DNA from: JAJDAT01 sp964344185
GTDB taxonomy: Bacteria; Nitrospinota; Nitrospinia; Nitrospinales; JAJDAT01
Direction of reading: 5' to 3'
DNA: 64,000 nt
Assembly (NCBI GenBank): GCA_964344185.1
Contig: CAYFMN010000015.1
Coordinates: 1 to 64,000, forward strand
Shown: positions 43,144 through 52,201 of the stretch, piece by piece
How the letters are laid out: each line of letters begins with the position of its first letter
Numbering within the stretch: the first letter of the stretch is position 1
Position numbers and translations under genes: made by a program
Notes under the pieces: generated by a model
Databases searched by the model: none
Seen by the model: the letters and a program-made list of their open reading frames with translations, nothing else
What the model was told of the DNA's origin: nothing

Positions 43144-43941
43144 CTAATCCATTACTAAAGTCTTTAGTCTCTTTGCCAATGGACCAGGTCTAATTGTTTT
43201 TCTAACTGGACGGTCAATGAGGTTTAAACTCATATAAAGCCTCTCAAGGTTTGGGAAAATGTTTCCTTCGGCGATCAATTTTCCTCCAGCGTCCCGAATT
43301 TCGTTCCTCCAGATACTTAAAACTTTCAACGACTTAAAGCTTTCAGATTTGGCAATGGCGGTAAACCCCTCATCCCCAATTTTATTCGAACAAAGATAAA
43401 GGTTTGTTAAATTTGTTAGGGTTTCTGTAGAGGCTAGCTCTAAAGCCCCTTTATCCCCCATCTGAGTTGAATCCAAATGTAATGCGGTTAGTTTTGGTAA
43501 TTTATTGGATCTAGCTAAAAATTGAACCCCTTCATGGCCAAGAGGGTTTGAATCTAAAAAAAGCGTTTCTAAATTTCTTAATTTTTCGGATTCAGCAATG
43601 GCTTTAGCTCCGAGCGAATTTATTTTATTCGCTTCTAGCATTAAGCAAGTCAAACTTTTTACCAAATCTGATTCAACCAGCGCTTTTATTCCCTCTCCTC
43701 CAGATTCCCCTATGTTATTATGGTTTAAATATATATGAGTGATATTATCGGATATTTTGCATTGAGCTAAGATTTTTATTTCTTCATCCCCTAATCCATT
43801 ATCGCTTAAGTAAATCTTCTCCAGAGTTGGGATCGGTTCTAATTCTAAAAATTTCTCCAATTCAACTTTTCTAATTCCCTGATTTTCTAAATCGAGAAGC
43901 TTTCCATCCTCGCTCAATTGTTTTTTAACTAACTCTTTCAT
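43144..43941 (-). CDS. Leucine-rich repeat protein (ribonuclease-inhibitor-like)
   Basis: The 265-residue protein is built almost wholly from LRR units of about 28-29 residues with the pattern LTxLxLxxNxIGxxGxxxLAxS. Examples are ITHIYLNHNNIGESGGEGIK, LTCLMLEANKINSLGAKAIA, LTALHLDSTQMGDKGALELA and LTNLYLCSNKIGDEGFTAIA. About seven or eight repeats are visible. There is no signal peptide or catalytic domain, so a cytosolic protein-binding role is likely. Such LRR proteins are more typical of bacteria with eukaryotic-like domains, but the codon use looks like the neighbours. The gene is followed by the 37-residue membrane peptide. Confidence 0.85.
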   Translation of the reverse strand: MKELVKKQLSEDGKLLDLENQGIRKVELEKFLELEPIPTLEKIYLSDNGLGDEEIKILAQCKISDNITHIYLNHNNIGESGGEGIKALVESDLVKSLTCLMLEANKINSLGAKAIAESEKLRNLETLFLDSNPLGHEGVQFLARSNKLPKLTALHLDSTQMGDKGALELASTETLTNLTNLYLCSNKIGDEGFTAIAKSESFKSLKVLSIWRNEIRDAGGKLIAEGNIFPNLERLYMSLNLIDRPVRKTIRPGPLAKRLKTLVMD

Positions 43942-44044
43942 AAAGTTTTGCCAATACTTGATCTAAAAATAAAACAGAAATTCAGTCTTTCGACTAATAT
44001 AACTAAAGGGTTTCTCCAAATAATTTTAAAAAATTCTGTACTTT

Positions 44045-44141
44045 AAAAGGGCTCCTCTAAAAATTTAAACTTACCGGTCCCATCTTTGCTTTTAAGAATT
44101 GGACGGTACAAAACAATAAAAACAACAATTATTTGAGTCTC
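44045..44141 (+). repeat. Degenerate copy of the foldable 105-bp repeat (copy 6, tentative)
   Basis: It begins AAAAGGGCTCCTCTAAAAATT and ends CAATTATTTGAGTCTCGTT, so the terminal pairing CTAAAAATT/AATTATTTGAG is retained. The interior differs from the other copies, lacking GATAGCAA, but has its own stem TACCGGTCC/GGACGGTA. It lies between the LRR and 5-oxoprolinase genes. Confidence 0.4.
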
Positions 44142-44183
44142 GTTAAAGTATATCAGTAAATATATTGAGGCGCCTTCAAAAAT

Positions 44184-47100
44184 TCATTGCCTACCATATC
44201 CTCCTCCGCCTGGAGTAAGAATCCTAATGGCGTCGCCAATTTTTGCGGTTTTTTGATTTTTACCTCCAAGATCCTCAACGCTCCCGGAGTTCGCAATCCA
44301 AAGATTTTTTCCCGCTTGACCGTCTTCTCCTCCATCTAAGCCATATGGCGGATAGACTCTTCTCTCGGATAAAATGGCTACGTTCATAGGACTTAAAAAT
44401 TCTATTTCGCGAATCAAACCATCGCCGCCGCGATATCGCCCGCGCCCCCCCGAACCTGATCGATAAGCGAACTCTCTCAATAAAACAGGGTATCTGGACT
44501 CCAATATTTCAGGATCGGTTATTCTGGTGTTTGTCATATGAGTGTGTATGCCGGAACGACAGTTCCACCTAGGCTCGCCCCCAGCCCCGCCGCCAATAGT
44601 TTCATAGTATCCAAATTCTTCGTTTCCAAATGTGAGATTGTTCATACACCCTTGGGAACCTGCCACAGCTTCAAAAGATTTTAAAATAACATCGGTGATT
44701 CTTTGGGACGTTAAAACATTGCCGCCACAAACTGCCGCCCCATCCATTGGATTTAATATAGAACCCTCTGGTATCGCTACTCTTATAGGAATTAAGAAAC
44801 CCTCGTTTAATGGAATATCTTCTTGAATTAAGCAACGTAAACAATAAAGAATTGCCGAAAAAGTTACCGCCTTGGGAGCGTTTAAGTTTCCTTTAACTTG
44901 GGAAGCCGTTCCCGAAAAATCAAACACAGCCTCCCCATTTTCCTTATCAATTTGAAGCTCTAAAGATACTTTAGAGCCATCGTCCATTAGTTCAACTGAC
45001 TTGCCGCCTTTCAATCCAGTCCAACTTCTTAACAAAGATCTAACTGAATCAGCGGAGTTTTTTTGAATCAGGTCCATGTAATTCCGGACCGTTTCAAGCG
45101 AATTCTCCTCAACCAATTTTATTAATAACTCTTCGCCTCGACGATTTGCCGCAACTTGGGCTTTAAGATCCGAAATATTATCTTTTAAAATTCTTGTTCC
45201 TAAAGTTCCATCTTTTTCTCCAGATAATATTTGAGAAATTTCCTCTTCGCGAAAAGTTCCATTTTCAACTAATTTAAAAAACTGAATCGCGATTCCTTCG
45301 TCCTCCAACTTGGTCGAAAAGGGAGGCATAGAACCGGGGGAAATTCCTCCAACATCGGAGTGGTGACCGCGATTGGCGGCGTAAAACTCTGGAACCCCAT
45401 TATAAAAAATAGGAGTCGCCACTGTTATATCCGGTAAATGGCTTCCTCCCATTTTTGGGTGATTAGACACCCAGACATCCCCTTCTTTTGTATTACCTCG
45501 AAAAGCTTCAATTAGTTTTCGAACCGTTTCTCCTATAGCTCCAAGGTGAACTGGCAAATGAGGCGCGTTAGCTACCAGATTTCCCCTCCCGTCGAAAATA
45601 GCGCAGGAAAAATCTCTTCTTTCTTTTATGTTGGTGGAAATAGCCGTGTTTTCAAGGATGCGACCCATTTGTTCCGCTATTGCCATAAAACGGTGCCCGT
45701 ACAAAGATAATAAGACTGGATCTTCCGATGAATCGCAATCAGTTTCAAGGGTCTCAGCCACTATTATTTCAATATCGCCAAATTCAGTAATTTCTGCGCT
45801 GCATAAAGGGTCTACAACAATGGTAGACGACGAATCAATAATAATAGCGGGACCGCTTATTTTATCGCCGGCTCCCAAATCGCAAAGTTGAAAAACGGGC
45901 GTGGGCTTCCATTCTTTATCAAAAAAACAATCCACACTGGTAATTTGCATAGGGCTACCGGCGCCAGAGAGAATTTTTCTTTGAACAATATTAGGTGAAA
46001 GACCTATAGAGCGAATCACGATTTCATCTATCACAATCTCTCTATCCTCTAATTGAAACCCCATTTCTTTCAAATGCCAGTCTAGAAAATTTTGTTTTAT
46101 ATCCCCATACTCTGAATACCGAATGGCTTTTGATGTATCGGTATTTTTATATCTCAAAACCAGATATGTTTGAATCTGAATTTGATCTTCTTCAAACCCC
46201 TGATCTTTAATATTAGCTATAGCTTTAGCTCGCAGGCGATCAATATCGTCTAATAGATGAGAAAGATCGTTCAATTCAAAAGCTGTCGGCTGACGAGTTT
46301 CTTCAAAAACATCCGCCAATCCCATCCCAAAAGCTGAAAGAATTCCAGCAAAACGATGAATAAAGATTTTCTCAATGCCTAAAATTTTTGCAACGGCGCA
46401 AGCGTGTTGTCCTGCCGCCCCTCCAAAACAAGCCAGAACGTGATCAGAAGGGTTAAAACCTTTTTCAGAAGTAATTTCCAGGATTGCTCGCGCCATCGCC
46501 TCGTTTGCAACGCGAACAAAACCCGCCGCCACTTCTTCAAGATCATAAGGGCGTATCCCTTTCGCCACGTTTTCTTTATTTACTTTTTCCGTAATTTGTT
46601 TGATAGAGTTCCTAGCCGCTTCTTTATTTAAAGGTTGATCGGCATTTGGACCGAAGATATTTGGAAAATAATTTGGCAACAACTTTCCCAAAACTAAATT
46701 AGCGTCGGTTAAAGCGACGTGACCATTTTTCCCATAACACGCCGGCCCGGGGTTAGCCCCTGCCGAATCGGGTCCAACAACAAACAAACCATTTTTAAAA
46801 TAAAGTCGAGACCCCCCGCCCGCTGCGATTGTTTTAATTTTTAAATGTGGCGTTTGTAGATGAACGGCTGATATTTCCGATTCATCCATCCATTCAAACT
46901 CACCGTCAAATCTGGAAACGTCTGTCGACGTTCCTCCCATATCAAAACCAATAAGCGGTTTTTCTGGATATCGATTCCTACCAGTTAATGCATACCCGAC
47001 GACTCCGCCCGCAGGCCCCGAATAAATTGACCGGCTACCGGAAAAACGTTCGGCTCCAATCAAACCTCCATCGGACTGCATAAACCATATAGGGAGGTTT

Positions 47101-47873
47101 TTATTTTGAAAATTAGAACGAAACTCTTCCACATATTTTTGAATAATGGGATTTAAATACGCTTCAACGCTCGTCGTTTGACCTCTATCAACAAATTTTA
47201 TTTTTGGCGATACCGCATGCGATAAAGATATATAGGAAAACCCGATTGATTTAGCTAGCTTTTCTATCTCAAGCTCATGTTTTGGAAACGCGTAAGAATG
47301 CATACAAACCACCGCCAGGCTTGTTATGCCCTTTTTCTTTATTTCCAACAAATCGTCTTTTAATCGACTGGTATCTAAAGGTCGAATGATTTTATAAAAT
47401 CGACTTGTTTCGGATAAATGCGCGTTTTCCTTATCCTCCCCAGGTTGTAAAAGCCTGATTCGTTCTTCAACCTCGACAACGGTTTCATAAAATGGCTCGG
47501 GTATTTGAATCTTTAAATTAAAAATATCAGGGCGATTTTGCTTGCCGATACTCAAAAGATCTTTAAATCCTTTGGTTATGATAACTGCGGAACGAACCCC
47601 TTTTCGCTCAAGTAATGCATTCGTCGCTAAGGTCGTTCCCATTCGAATCCACTCTATCGAACTTGAGTCTTCAAATGGTTTCCCAAGCCGCTCCATAATT
47701 CTTCTAATTCCCTCAACGGGAGCGTCCGGGTATTTTTCGGGATTTTCAGAAAGGAGTTTTTCTACTATAAACCCAGGAGCCTCTGGGACTTCGGCGTATA
47801 CATCGGTGAAAGTCCCTCCTCTATCTATCGCAAAGCGGATTTGCGTTGATCGGAAATTTTGGGAGGATTCCAT
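44184..47873 (-). CDS. ATP-dependent 5-oxoprolinase / hydantoinase A-B fusion
   Basis: The 1229-residue protein is the full-length oxoprolinase type, as in eukaryotic OPLAH. It has a HyuA-like N-terminal half (RFAIDRGGTFTDVYAEVP; FDMGGTSTDVSRFDG; GGGSRLYFKNG; CFGGAAGQHACAVAKILGIE) and a HyuB-like half from about residue 705 (YGHRFMAIAEQMGRILENTA, THLPVHLGAIGET-type segment, MGGSHLPDITVATP, then GGAGGEPRWNCRSGIHTHMT and TPGGGGYGR at the C-terminus). It hydrolyses 5-oxo-L-proline to glutamate using ATP, or acts on hydantoins; the substrate is inferred from the family. It follows the MBL hydrolase gene on the same strand by 42 bp. Confidence 0.92.
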   Translation of the reverse strand: MESSQNFRSTQIRFAIDRGGTFTDVYAEVPEAPGFIVEKLLSENPEKYPDAPVEGIRRIMERLGKPFEDSSSIEWIRMGTTLATNALLERKGVRSAVIITKGFKDLLSIGKQNRPDIFNLKIQIPEPFYETVVEVEERIRLLQPGEDKENAHLSETSRFYKIIRPLDTSRLKDDLLEIKKKGITSLAVVCMHSYAFPKHELEIEKLAKSIGFSYISLSHAVSPKIKFVDRGQTTSVEAYLNPIIQKYVEEFRSNFQNKNLPIWFMQSDGGLIGAERFSGSRSIYSGPAGGVVGYALTGRNRYPEKPLIGFDMGGTSTDVSRFDGEFEWMDESEISAVHLQTPHLKIKTIAAGGGSRLYFKNGLFVVGPDSAGANPGPACYGKNGHVALTDANLVLGKLLPNYFPNIFGPNADQPLNKEAARNSIKQITEKVNKENVAKGIRPYDLEEVAAGFVRVANEAMARAILEITSEKGFNPSDHVLACFGGAAGQHACAVAKILGIEKIFIHRFAGILSAFGMGLADVFEETRQPTAFELNDLSHLLDDIDRLRAKAIANIKDQGFEEDQIQIQTYLVLRYKNTDTSKAIRYSEYGDIKQNFLDWHLKEMGFQLEDREIVIDEIVIRSIGLSPNIVQRKILSGAGSPMQITSVDCFFDKEWKPTPVFQLCDLGAGDKISGPAIIIDSSSTIVVDPLCSAEITEFGDIEIIVAETLETDCDSSEDPVLLSLYGHRFMAIAEQMGRILENTAISTNIKERRDFSCAIFDGRGNLVANAPHLPVHLGAIGETVRKLIEAFRGNTKEGDVWVSNHPKMGGSHLPDITVATPIFYNGVPEFYAANRGHHSDVGGISPGSMPPFSTKLEDEGIAIQFFKLVENGTFREEEISQILSGEKDGTLGTRILKDNISDLKAQVAANRRGEELLIKLVEENSLETVRNYMDLIQKNSADSVRSLLRSWTGLKGGKSVELMDDGSKVSLELQIDKENGEAVFDFSGTASQVKGNLNAPKAVTFSAILYCLRCLIQEDIPLNEGFLIPIRVAIPEGSILNPMDGAAVCGGNVLTSQRITDVILKSFEAVAGSQGCMNNLTFGNEEFGYYETIGGGAGGEPRWNCRSGIHTHMTNTRITDPEILESRYPVLLREFAYRSGSGGRGRYRGGDGLIREIEFLSPMNVAILSERRVYPPYGLDGGEDGQAGKNLWIANSGSVEDLGGKNQKTAKIGDAIRILTPGGGGYGRQ

Positions 47874-47915
47874 TGATCGGTGAAAACTTCGATAGGATTT
47901 TAAAACAAAAAACTT

Positions 47916-48893
47916 TTAGAAAGCGTTTAAATCAACCGTTTCCCCTTCGCAAGCGACAAAAACTTGCAAGTCCGATCCTTTTCCAACTTTTTTCAGATAT
48001 TTCTCGGCAAGTTGAAATACATCCATAATCTTAAAATCGCTATAGGTAGGTTCATGATGGTATAAAGCCAATTGCCCAACGTTCGCTTCCAAAGCTATGT
48101 CGATACCAATAAAAGCCGAACTATGTCCCCAGTTTTCTTTAAACTCAATACCTTCCATGAAAGTGTATTGAGCGTCAAATATAACTAAATCAGCGTCTTT
48201 AAAAAAATCGATAACTGATTGCAGGGCTTGTTTGCCAATATCTTTATACTCCGAATCAGTCGCGTAAATAAAAGATTTCCCGTTATAGTCAATTCGATAG
48301 GCGTATGAACCGCCTGGATGATAATTCTTTTTCCAGGAAATCTTGGCGTCTCCAATTTTCAAATCAGAAACTTCATTTAAATCTGTAAAAGAAATATCCG
48401 AGGGGAAAATACTAAAAGGAACTGGAAAAAACTCGGGTCGTTGGTGACTCGCCAGGCGGTCTTCCAAGTCTCTATGCCCACCGTAAAACTTAAAACGATT
48501 GCCTTTAACATAAAAAGGGACAAAAAATGGAATTCCCAATATATGATCGTAGTGAGTATGACTCACAAAAATATGCGCTTCGCCGCCGCCCTTGCCAAAC
48601 TCTTGGCTCATCCAATGCAATCCCAATTCTCGCAAACCGGAACCGCAATCAAAAACAAAGTTTTTTCCCGCTACTGAGGCTTGAACGCATGATGAATTTC
48701 CCCCAATTACCCCCCCAACCTCGACAGGCAACCTGTCTATAAACGCATTGCGAGAATCTTGATCTTGCAAATCGCTTGGTTTAATGCGTTCAACTAAGGC
48801 TAACATTTTTTCTTTCATTTTATCTGGAGTGATAGGGGTTGGGATAGAACCTCTTACGCCTCTAAATGTCACTTCAAATTCTTCTGCAGCCAT
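47916..48893 (-). CDS. MBL-fold metallo-hydrolase
   Basis: The 325-residue protein has the binuclear metal motif SHTHYDHILG (H112, H114, D116, H117), an N-terminal strand segment (VTFRGVRGSIPTP) and later metal-ligand regions (FIYATDSEYKD, LVIFDAQYTF, GHSSAFIGIDIALE). The sequence fits the MBL branch close to class II phosphodiesterases and PhnP/RNase Z-like enzymes, in which the substrate may be a cyclic nucleotide or other phosphodiester. It is 21 bp from the HDOD gene, suggesting joint expression with the two HDOD regulators. Confidence 0.85.
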   Translation of the reverse strand: MAAEEFEVTFRGVRGSIPTPITPDKMKEKMLALVERIKPSDLQDQDSRNAFIDRLPVEVGGVIGGNSSCVQASVAGKNFVFDCGSGLRELGLHWMSQEFGKGGGEAHIFVSHTHYDHILGIPFFVPFYVKGNRFKFYGGHRDLEDRLASHQRPEFFPVPFSIFPSDISFTDLNEVSDLKIGDAKISWKKNYHPGGSYAYRIDYNGKSFIYATDSEYKDIGKQALQSVIDFFKDADLVIFDAQYTFMEGIEFKENWGHSSAFIGIDIALEANVGQLALYHHEPTYSDFKIMDVFQLAEKYLKKVGKGSDLQVFVACEGETVDLNAF

Positions 48894-48914
48894 AAGTGTT
48901 TTTCAGATCTTAGA

Positions 48915-49754
48915 TTAATTTATAAATATCGACGACACTTGGTCCAAGCTATTTTCTACTTCCTCTTTAATCGCATTCATTTTTTCTTCCGAAACGCCTA
49001 AGATTTCAACGAAATCTATATCTTCTGTTCCGGCTTTAGGGCCGACTCCATTGGATACTTTTTGGCAATTTAATAGCATATTCGATAAAGCGACAACTTC
49101 TTGTGATCCCTTTTTTAAAGGTTGATGATGCTTCTGAACCAAGGAAACTACTTGAGGTGCAATGGGCCACCATTTTTCTATATACTTCGCGCCTACCTCC
49201 GCATGATCAATTCCAAAGGTCTTAACTTCTAAAGTTTCTAACGGTTGCTCGATATCCTTCGATTTTGCCAAAAACTCCGAATATTCCTTTGGAAAAAAAT
49301 TTAAAAAAACTAAAACTCCAATATCATGCATTAATCCCGCCAAATAGGCATTATCGCGAGACTCTTCGTCTTGCTCAAAAAGTTCGCTTAGAGATTTAGA
49401 ACAAATGGCGGCGGCAAATGAATGTTTCCAAAATAATACCTGATTAATAGCTTTTGTTTTTGAAGAAACTTTTGGCAATTCCAGAGTATATGCCAGGTCT
49501 AAAACCATTTTTAGGCCTAATCTGCCTAAAGCGTTTTCTAGGTCTTCTGCTTTATCTCTACCTCCTCCAATAAAAACACTATTTGCTAGCTTCATCAGCC
49601 GTCCAGATAAAACTGGTTCGGTTTTTATCAAATCGGAAATATCGGCTATGCACGAATCTGGATCGTCTATTATTTGCTCTAATTTTATGAGTATTTCTGG
49701 TAATGGAGGTAAGTTCTGTTGAGTATTTACCGCTTCCAGTATTTTATCCCGCAT
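48915..49754 (-). CDS. HDOD domain protein (second of tandem pair)
   Basis: The 279-residue protein is a single HDOD domain: QQNLPPLPEILIKLEQIIDD, SGRLMKLANSVFIGGG, AYLAGLMHDIGVLVFLNFFP and IDHAEVGAKYIEKWW, followed by a short tail ending SIFIN. HDOD proteins are HD-like folds that have mostly lost nuclease activity and act in signalling; here MHDIG keeps His-Asp. It lies 105 bp after its paralog at 49860 and next to the MBL gene. Confidence 0.88.
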   Translation of the reverse strand: MRDKILEAVNTQQNLPPLPEILIKLEQIIDDPDSCIADISDLIKTEPVLSGRLMKLANSVFIGGGRDKAEDLENALGRLGLKMVLDLAYTLELPKVSSKTKAINQVLFWKHSFAAAICSKSLSELFEQDEESRDNAYLAGLMHDIGVLVFLNFFPKEYSEFLAKSKDIEQPLETLEVKTFGIDHAEVGAKYIEKWWPIAPQVVSLVQKHHQPLKKGSQEVVALSNMLLNCQKVSNGVGPKAGTEDIDFVEILGVSEEKMNAIKEEVENSLDQVSSIFIN

Positions 49755-49859
49755 ATAGAGCTTTAATAATTTCTTAATTTATTAACTAAAGATCGAAAAG
49801 CGCAGAATTATGGGCGCTTATCCGCCAAATTATAAGAGGAAATAGTGTGAAAATAAAAG

Positions 49860-50702
49860 TTAATTTCCTCTAAAAAGAGAATTTAATTCTCCAATAGAAT
49901 CTGAAATATTTTCCTTTAATTCTAAAAGCTCCATCTCAGAAACCCCTAATAATTGGTTAAAATCAAGTTCTTCGTTGATCGTTGGTCCAACTTTATTTTC
50001 AAAACCAAGGGAGTTTACAAAGCTGTTTGCTAAACTTAGAACATTTTTTACATCGCCCTGAAGCGGATCATGGTGTCTTTTTATTTGCTCCACAACCGCT
50101 TCTGGAACGGGCCACCACTTTTCAATATATTTTGCTCCTAATTCAACATGGCTGATTCCAAAACGTTCGTTTTCCAGCTTTTCCAACGCTTTTTCTTCCT
50201 CGGCAATCTTTTCTAAAAAACTTCCATATTCTTTGGGAATATTATGCAAAAAAACTAAAATTCCTACGTCATGCATTAATCCGCTTAAATATGCGTTTTC
50301 CCGTTGGTCTTCACCTTGTGAAAAAAGTTCGCTCATCGCACGGGAGCAAATTGCAGTTCCAAACGCATGTTGCCAAAAAGCGCTTTGATTAATAATTTTA
50401 TTTCCTGAAGAAATTTTAGGTAATTCTATGGTGTAAGCTAAATCTAGCACCATTTTTAACCCTAACCTTCCAATAGCGTTATCCAAATCTTCCGCTTTTT
50501 CTCTACCGCCGCTAACAAAAACGCTATTCGCAAGTCTCATTAAATTTCCAGATAAAACGGGTTCTGTATAAATCAAACTGGAAATGTCTGAAATACAAGT
50601 TTCTGGATCGTATACCTTCTGCTCAATTTTTGATAAAACTTCTGGCAAAGGAGGTAAGTTTTGCTCTTTATTAATGATGTCTAAAATCTCATCGCGTGTC
50701 AT
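49860..50702 (-). CDS. HDOD domain protein (first of tandem pair)
   Basis: The 280-residue protein (from the ATG at 50702, which aligns with the start of its paralog) shares clear similarity over its whole length with the next gene: EQNLPPLPEVLSKIEQKVYD, SGNLMRLANSVFVSGG, LSGLMHDVGILVFLHNIP and ISHVELGAKYIEKWWPVPEA. Tandem duplication is the simplest reading. An upstream TTG (50729) extends the frame but lacks homology. The role is probably regulatory, within a c-di-GMP or motility network; no direct evidence is seen. Confidence 0.87.
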   Translation of the reverse strand: MTRDEILDIINKEQNLPPLPEVLSKIEQKVYDPETCISDISSLIYTEPVLSGNLMRLANSVFVSGGREKAEDLDNAIGRLGLKMVLDLAYTIELPKISSGNKIINQSAFWQHAFGTAICSRAMSELFSQGEDQRENAYLSGLMHDVGILVFLHNIPKEYGSFLEKIAEEEKALEKLENERFGISHVELGAKYIEKWWPVPEAVVEQIKRHHDPLQGDVKNVLSLANSFVNSLGFENKVGPTINEELDFNQLLGVSEMELLELKENISDSIGELNSLFRGN

Positions 50703-50760
50703 AACCCCACATAACTCTAAAAAATTCAAATAGTTATAAGAAAAATAATATTTATTTTTA

Positions 50761-50789
50761 TTGACCTTAAGTTAAACAAAATCTACAAT
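50761..50789 (+). promoter_or_regulatory. Sigma-70-type promoter of rlpA
   Basis: TTGACC at 50761-50766, a 17-bp spacer and TACAAT at 50784-50789 form a near-consensus promoter. Transcription would begin about 50796, giving a 110-nt leader that includes the small hairpin TTTCGG/CCGAAA. Confidence 0.65.
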
Positions 50790-50904
50790 ATAAAATAAAA
50801 ATAACTTTATTTTACAATAATTTACATAAATTAAAAACTGCTTCTTTCGGCAAGATACCGAAAATTTTGCTGTTTATTGATTTTTCTTTGATTTTTTCAA
50901 TCCA

Positions 50905-51657
50905 ATGATCAGAATTTTCCTAAATAATAGATTCCAGAAAACACTGATCCCAATCTCCGTCGTTCTAATTGCCCTTTGCTTGTCAATTAGCTGCTCAAAA
51001 AGGAAACTAACTCCGATTAAATTTACCCCCTCTCCCCAAAAAGCTCAAACTACGTATAACCTACCATATCGAGTTCAAGGAAAAACTTACTATCCCATTT
51101 CCTCTTCAAAAAATTTCACTCAAAAGGGGATAGCCTCTTGGTATGGACCCAAATTTCATGGTAAGTTGACCTCTAATAAGGAGCGATATAATATGTATCA
51201 GTTAACTGCCGCTCATAAAACGCTTCCTTTTAATACGAGAGTTCGAGTAACTAACATAGATAATGGACTGGATGTCCTCGTTAGAATAAATGATCGAGGA
51301 CCTTTTGTCGGCAACAGGATTATAGACCTAAGCCTTGCCGCCGCCAAAAAATTAAACATGCTCGAATCCGGTACTGCGCCAGTTAAACTAAGAGCGGTGT
51401 ATTACCCCAATCAAACCGGAAAAACTAAGCGACCAGCTAATAAGTTTGGAGTACAAGTAGGCTTTTTCAAAGAAATCCAGAACGCAAAAAATTTAAAAAG
51501 TAAAACTAGAGAAAGTTTTGTACAAAAATTTAACTCAAATGGCGACCAATTTTATCGAGTCGTTGTTGGGAACTATAGTCACTTTGATCAAGCTTGGAAT
51601 CTCTTGAAAAAACTTAAGTCCGATAGCTTTCCAAAAGCTTTTATAATTAATTTCTAA
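50905..51657 (+). CDS. rlpA: RlpA-like septal lytic transglycosylase (lipoprotein)
   Basis: The 250-residue protein has a lipobox (ALCLSISCSK, Cys at about 30), a double-psi beta-barrel domain (about 74-165: KGIASWYGPKFHGKLTSN; TAAHKTLPFNTRVRV; VLVRINDRGPFVGNRIIDLS) and a C-terminal SPOR domain (about 173-250: FGVQVGFFKEIQNAKNLKSK; FYRVVVGNYSHFDQAWNLL). RlpA is an outer-membrane lipoprotein that binds or cleaves peptide-stripped glycan at division sites. The catalytic-site residues Asp (NDRGPF) and His (AAHKT) are present. It starts an operon that continues with greA and trmB. Confidence 0.92.
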   Translation: MIRIFLNNRFQKTLIPISVVLIALCLSISCSKRKLTPIKFTPSPQKAQTTYNLPYRVQGKTYYPISSSKNFTQKGIASWYGPKFHGKLTSNKERYNMYQLTAAHKTLPFNTRVRVTNIDNGLDVLVRINDRGPFVGNRIIDLSLAAAKKLNMLESGTAPVKLRAVYYPNQTGKTKRPANKFGVQVGFFKEIQNAKNLKSKTRESFVQKFNSNGDQFYRVVVGNYSHFDQAWNLLKKLKSDSFPKAFIINF

Positions 51658-51713
51658 CCGTTAAACGAATCTTTTTAAAAAATCGTTAAAAATCATTTAG
51701 GAGTTTCATTAAG

Positions 51714-52196
51714 ATGCGCCTGCCCGTTTTGGATAAATTAGAAAAAGAATTGATGGAATCCGAACGAGAATTAAAAGTCGATATTCCAAAAGCGTTGAAA
51801 ATTGCTACCGATATGGGAGACCTTAGCGAAAATGCGGAATATAAAGCCGCTAAAGAAAGACAAATGCTTTTGGAGGCCAGGATTTCTTTACTGCAAAAGC
51901 GGATATCCGAAGTCACTTCTTTAAATATTAATAGAATTCCAAAAGACAGGGCTGGCATAGGAAGCCAAATAGAACTAGAAGACGCAGAAACCGGCGAAAC
52001 AAAAAACTTTGAGTTAGTTTTTCCAGAAGAGGTTTCTCCAGATGAAGGGAAAATTTCCCCCGGCTCGCCGCTTGGTAAATCTCTTTTGGGAAAACAAGAA
52101 GGCGACGAAGTCCGAATTTCTATTGCTGGTAAAGTTAATCTTTACGAATTGGCGAATTTAAAAACTATCCATGACATTATGGAAGAATCAGAATAA
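51714..52196 (+). CDS. greA: Transcription elongation factor GreA/GreB
   Basis: The 160-residue protein has an N-terminal coiled-coil finger with the acidic tip GDLSENAEYKAAKERQ (Asp-Glu that coordinate Mg at the RNA polymerase active site) and a C-terminal FKBP-like globular domain (IGSQIELEDAETGETKNFEL, ISPGSPLGKSLLGKQEGDEV). It stimulates transcript cleavage by paused RNA polymerase. TTTAGGAGTTTCATTAAG before the ATG provides a ribosome site. Spacing of five bases to trmB suggests tight coupling. Confidence 0.95.
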   Translation: MRLPVLDKLEKELMESERELKVDIPKALKIATDMGDLSENAEYKAAKERQMLLEARISLLQKRISEVTSLNINRIPKDRAGIGSQIELEDAETGETKNFELVFPEEVSPDEGKISPGSPLGKSLLGKQEGDEVRISIAGKVNLYELANLKTIHDIMEESE

Positions 52197-52201
52197 TCAT
52201 A

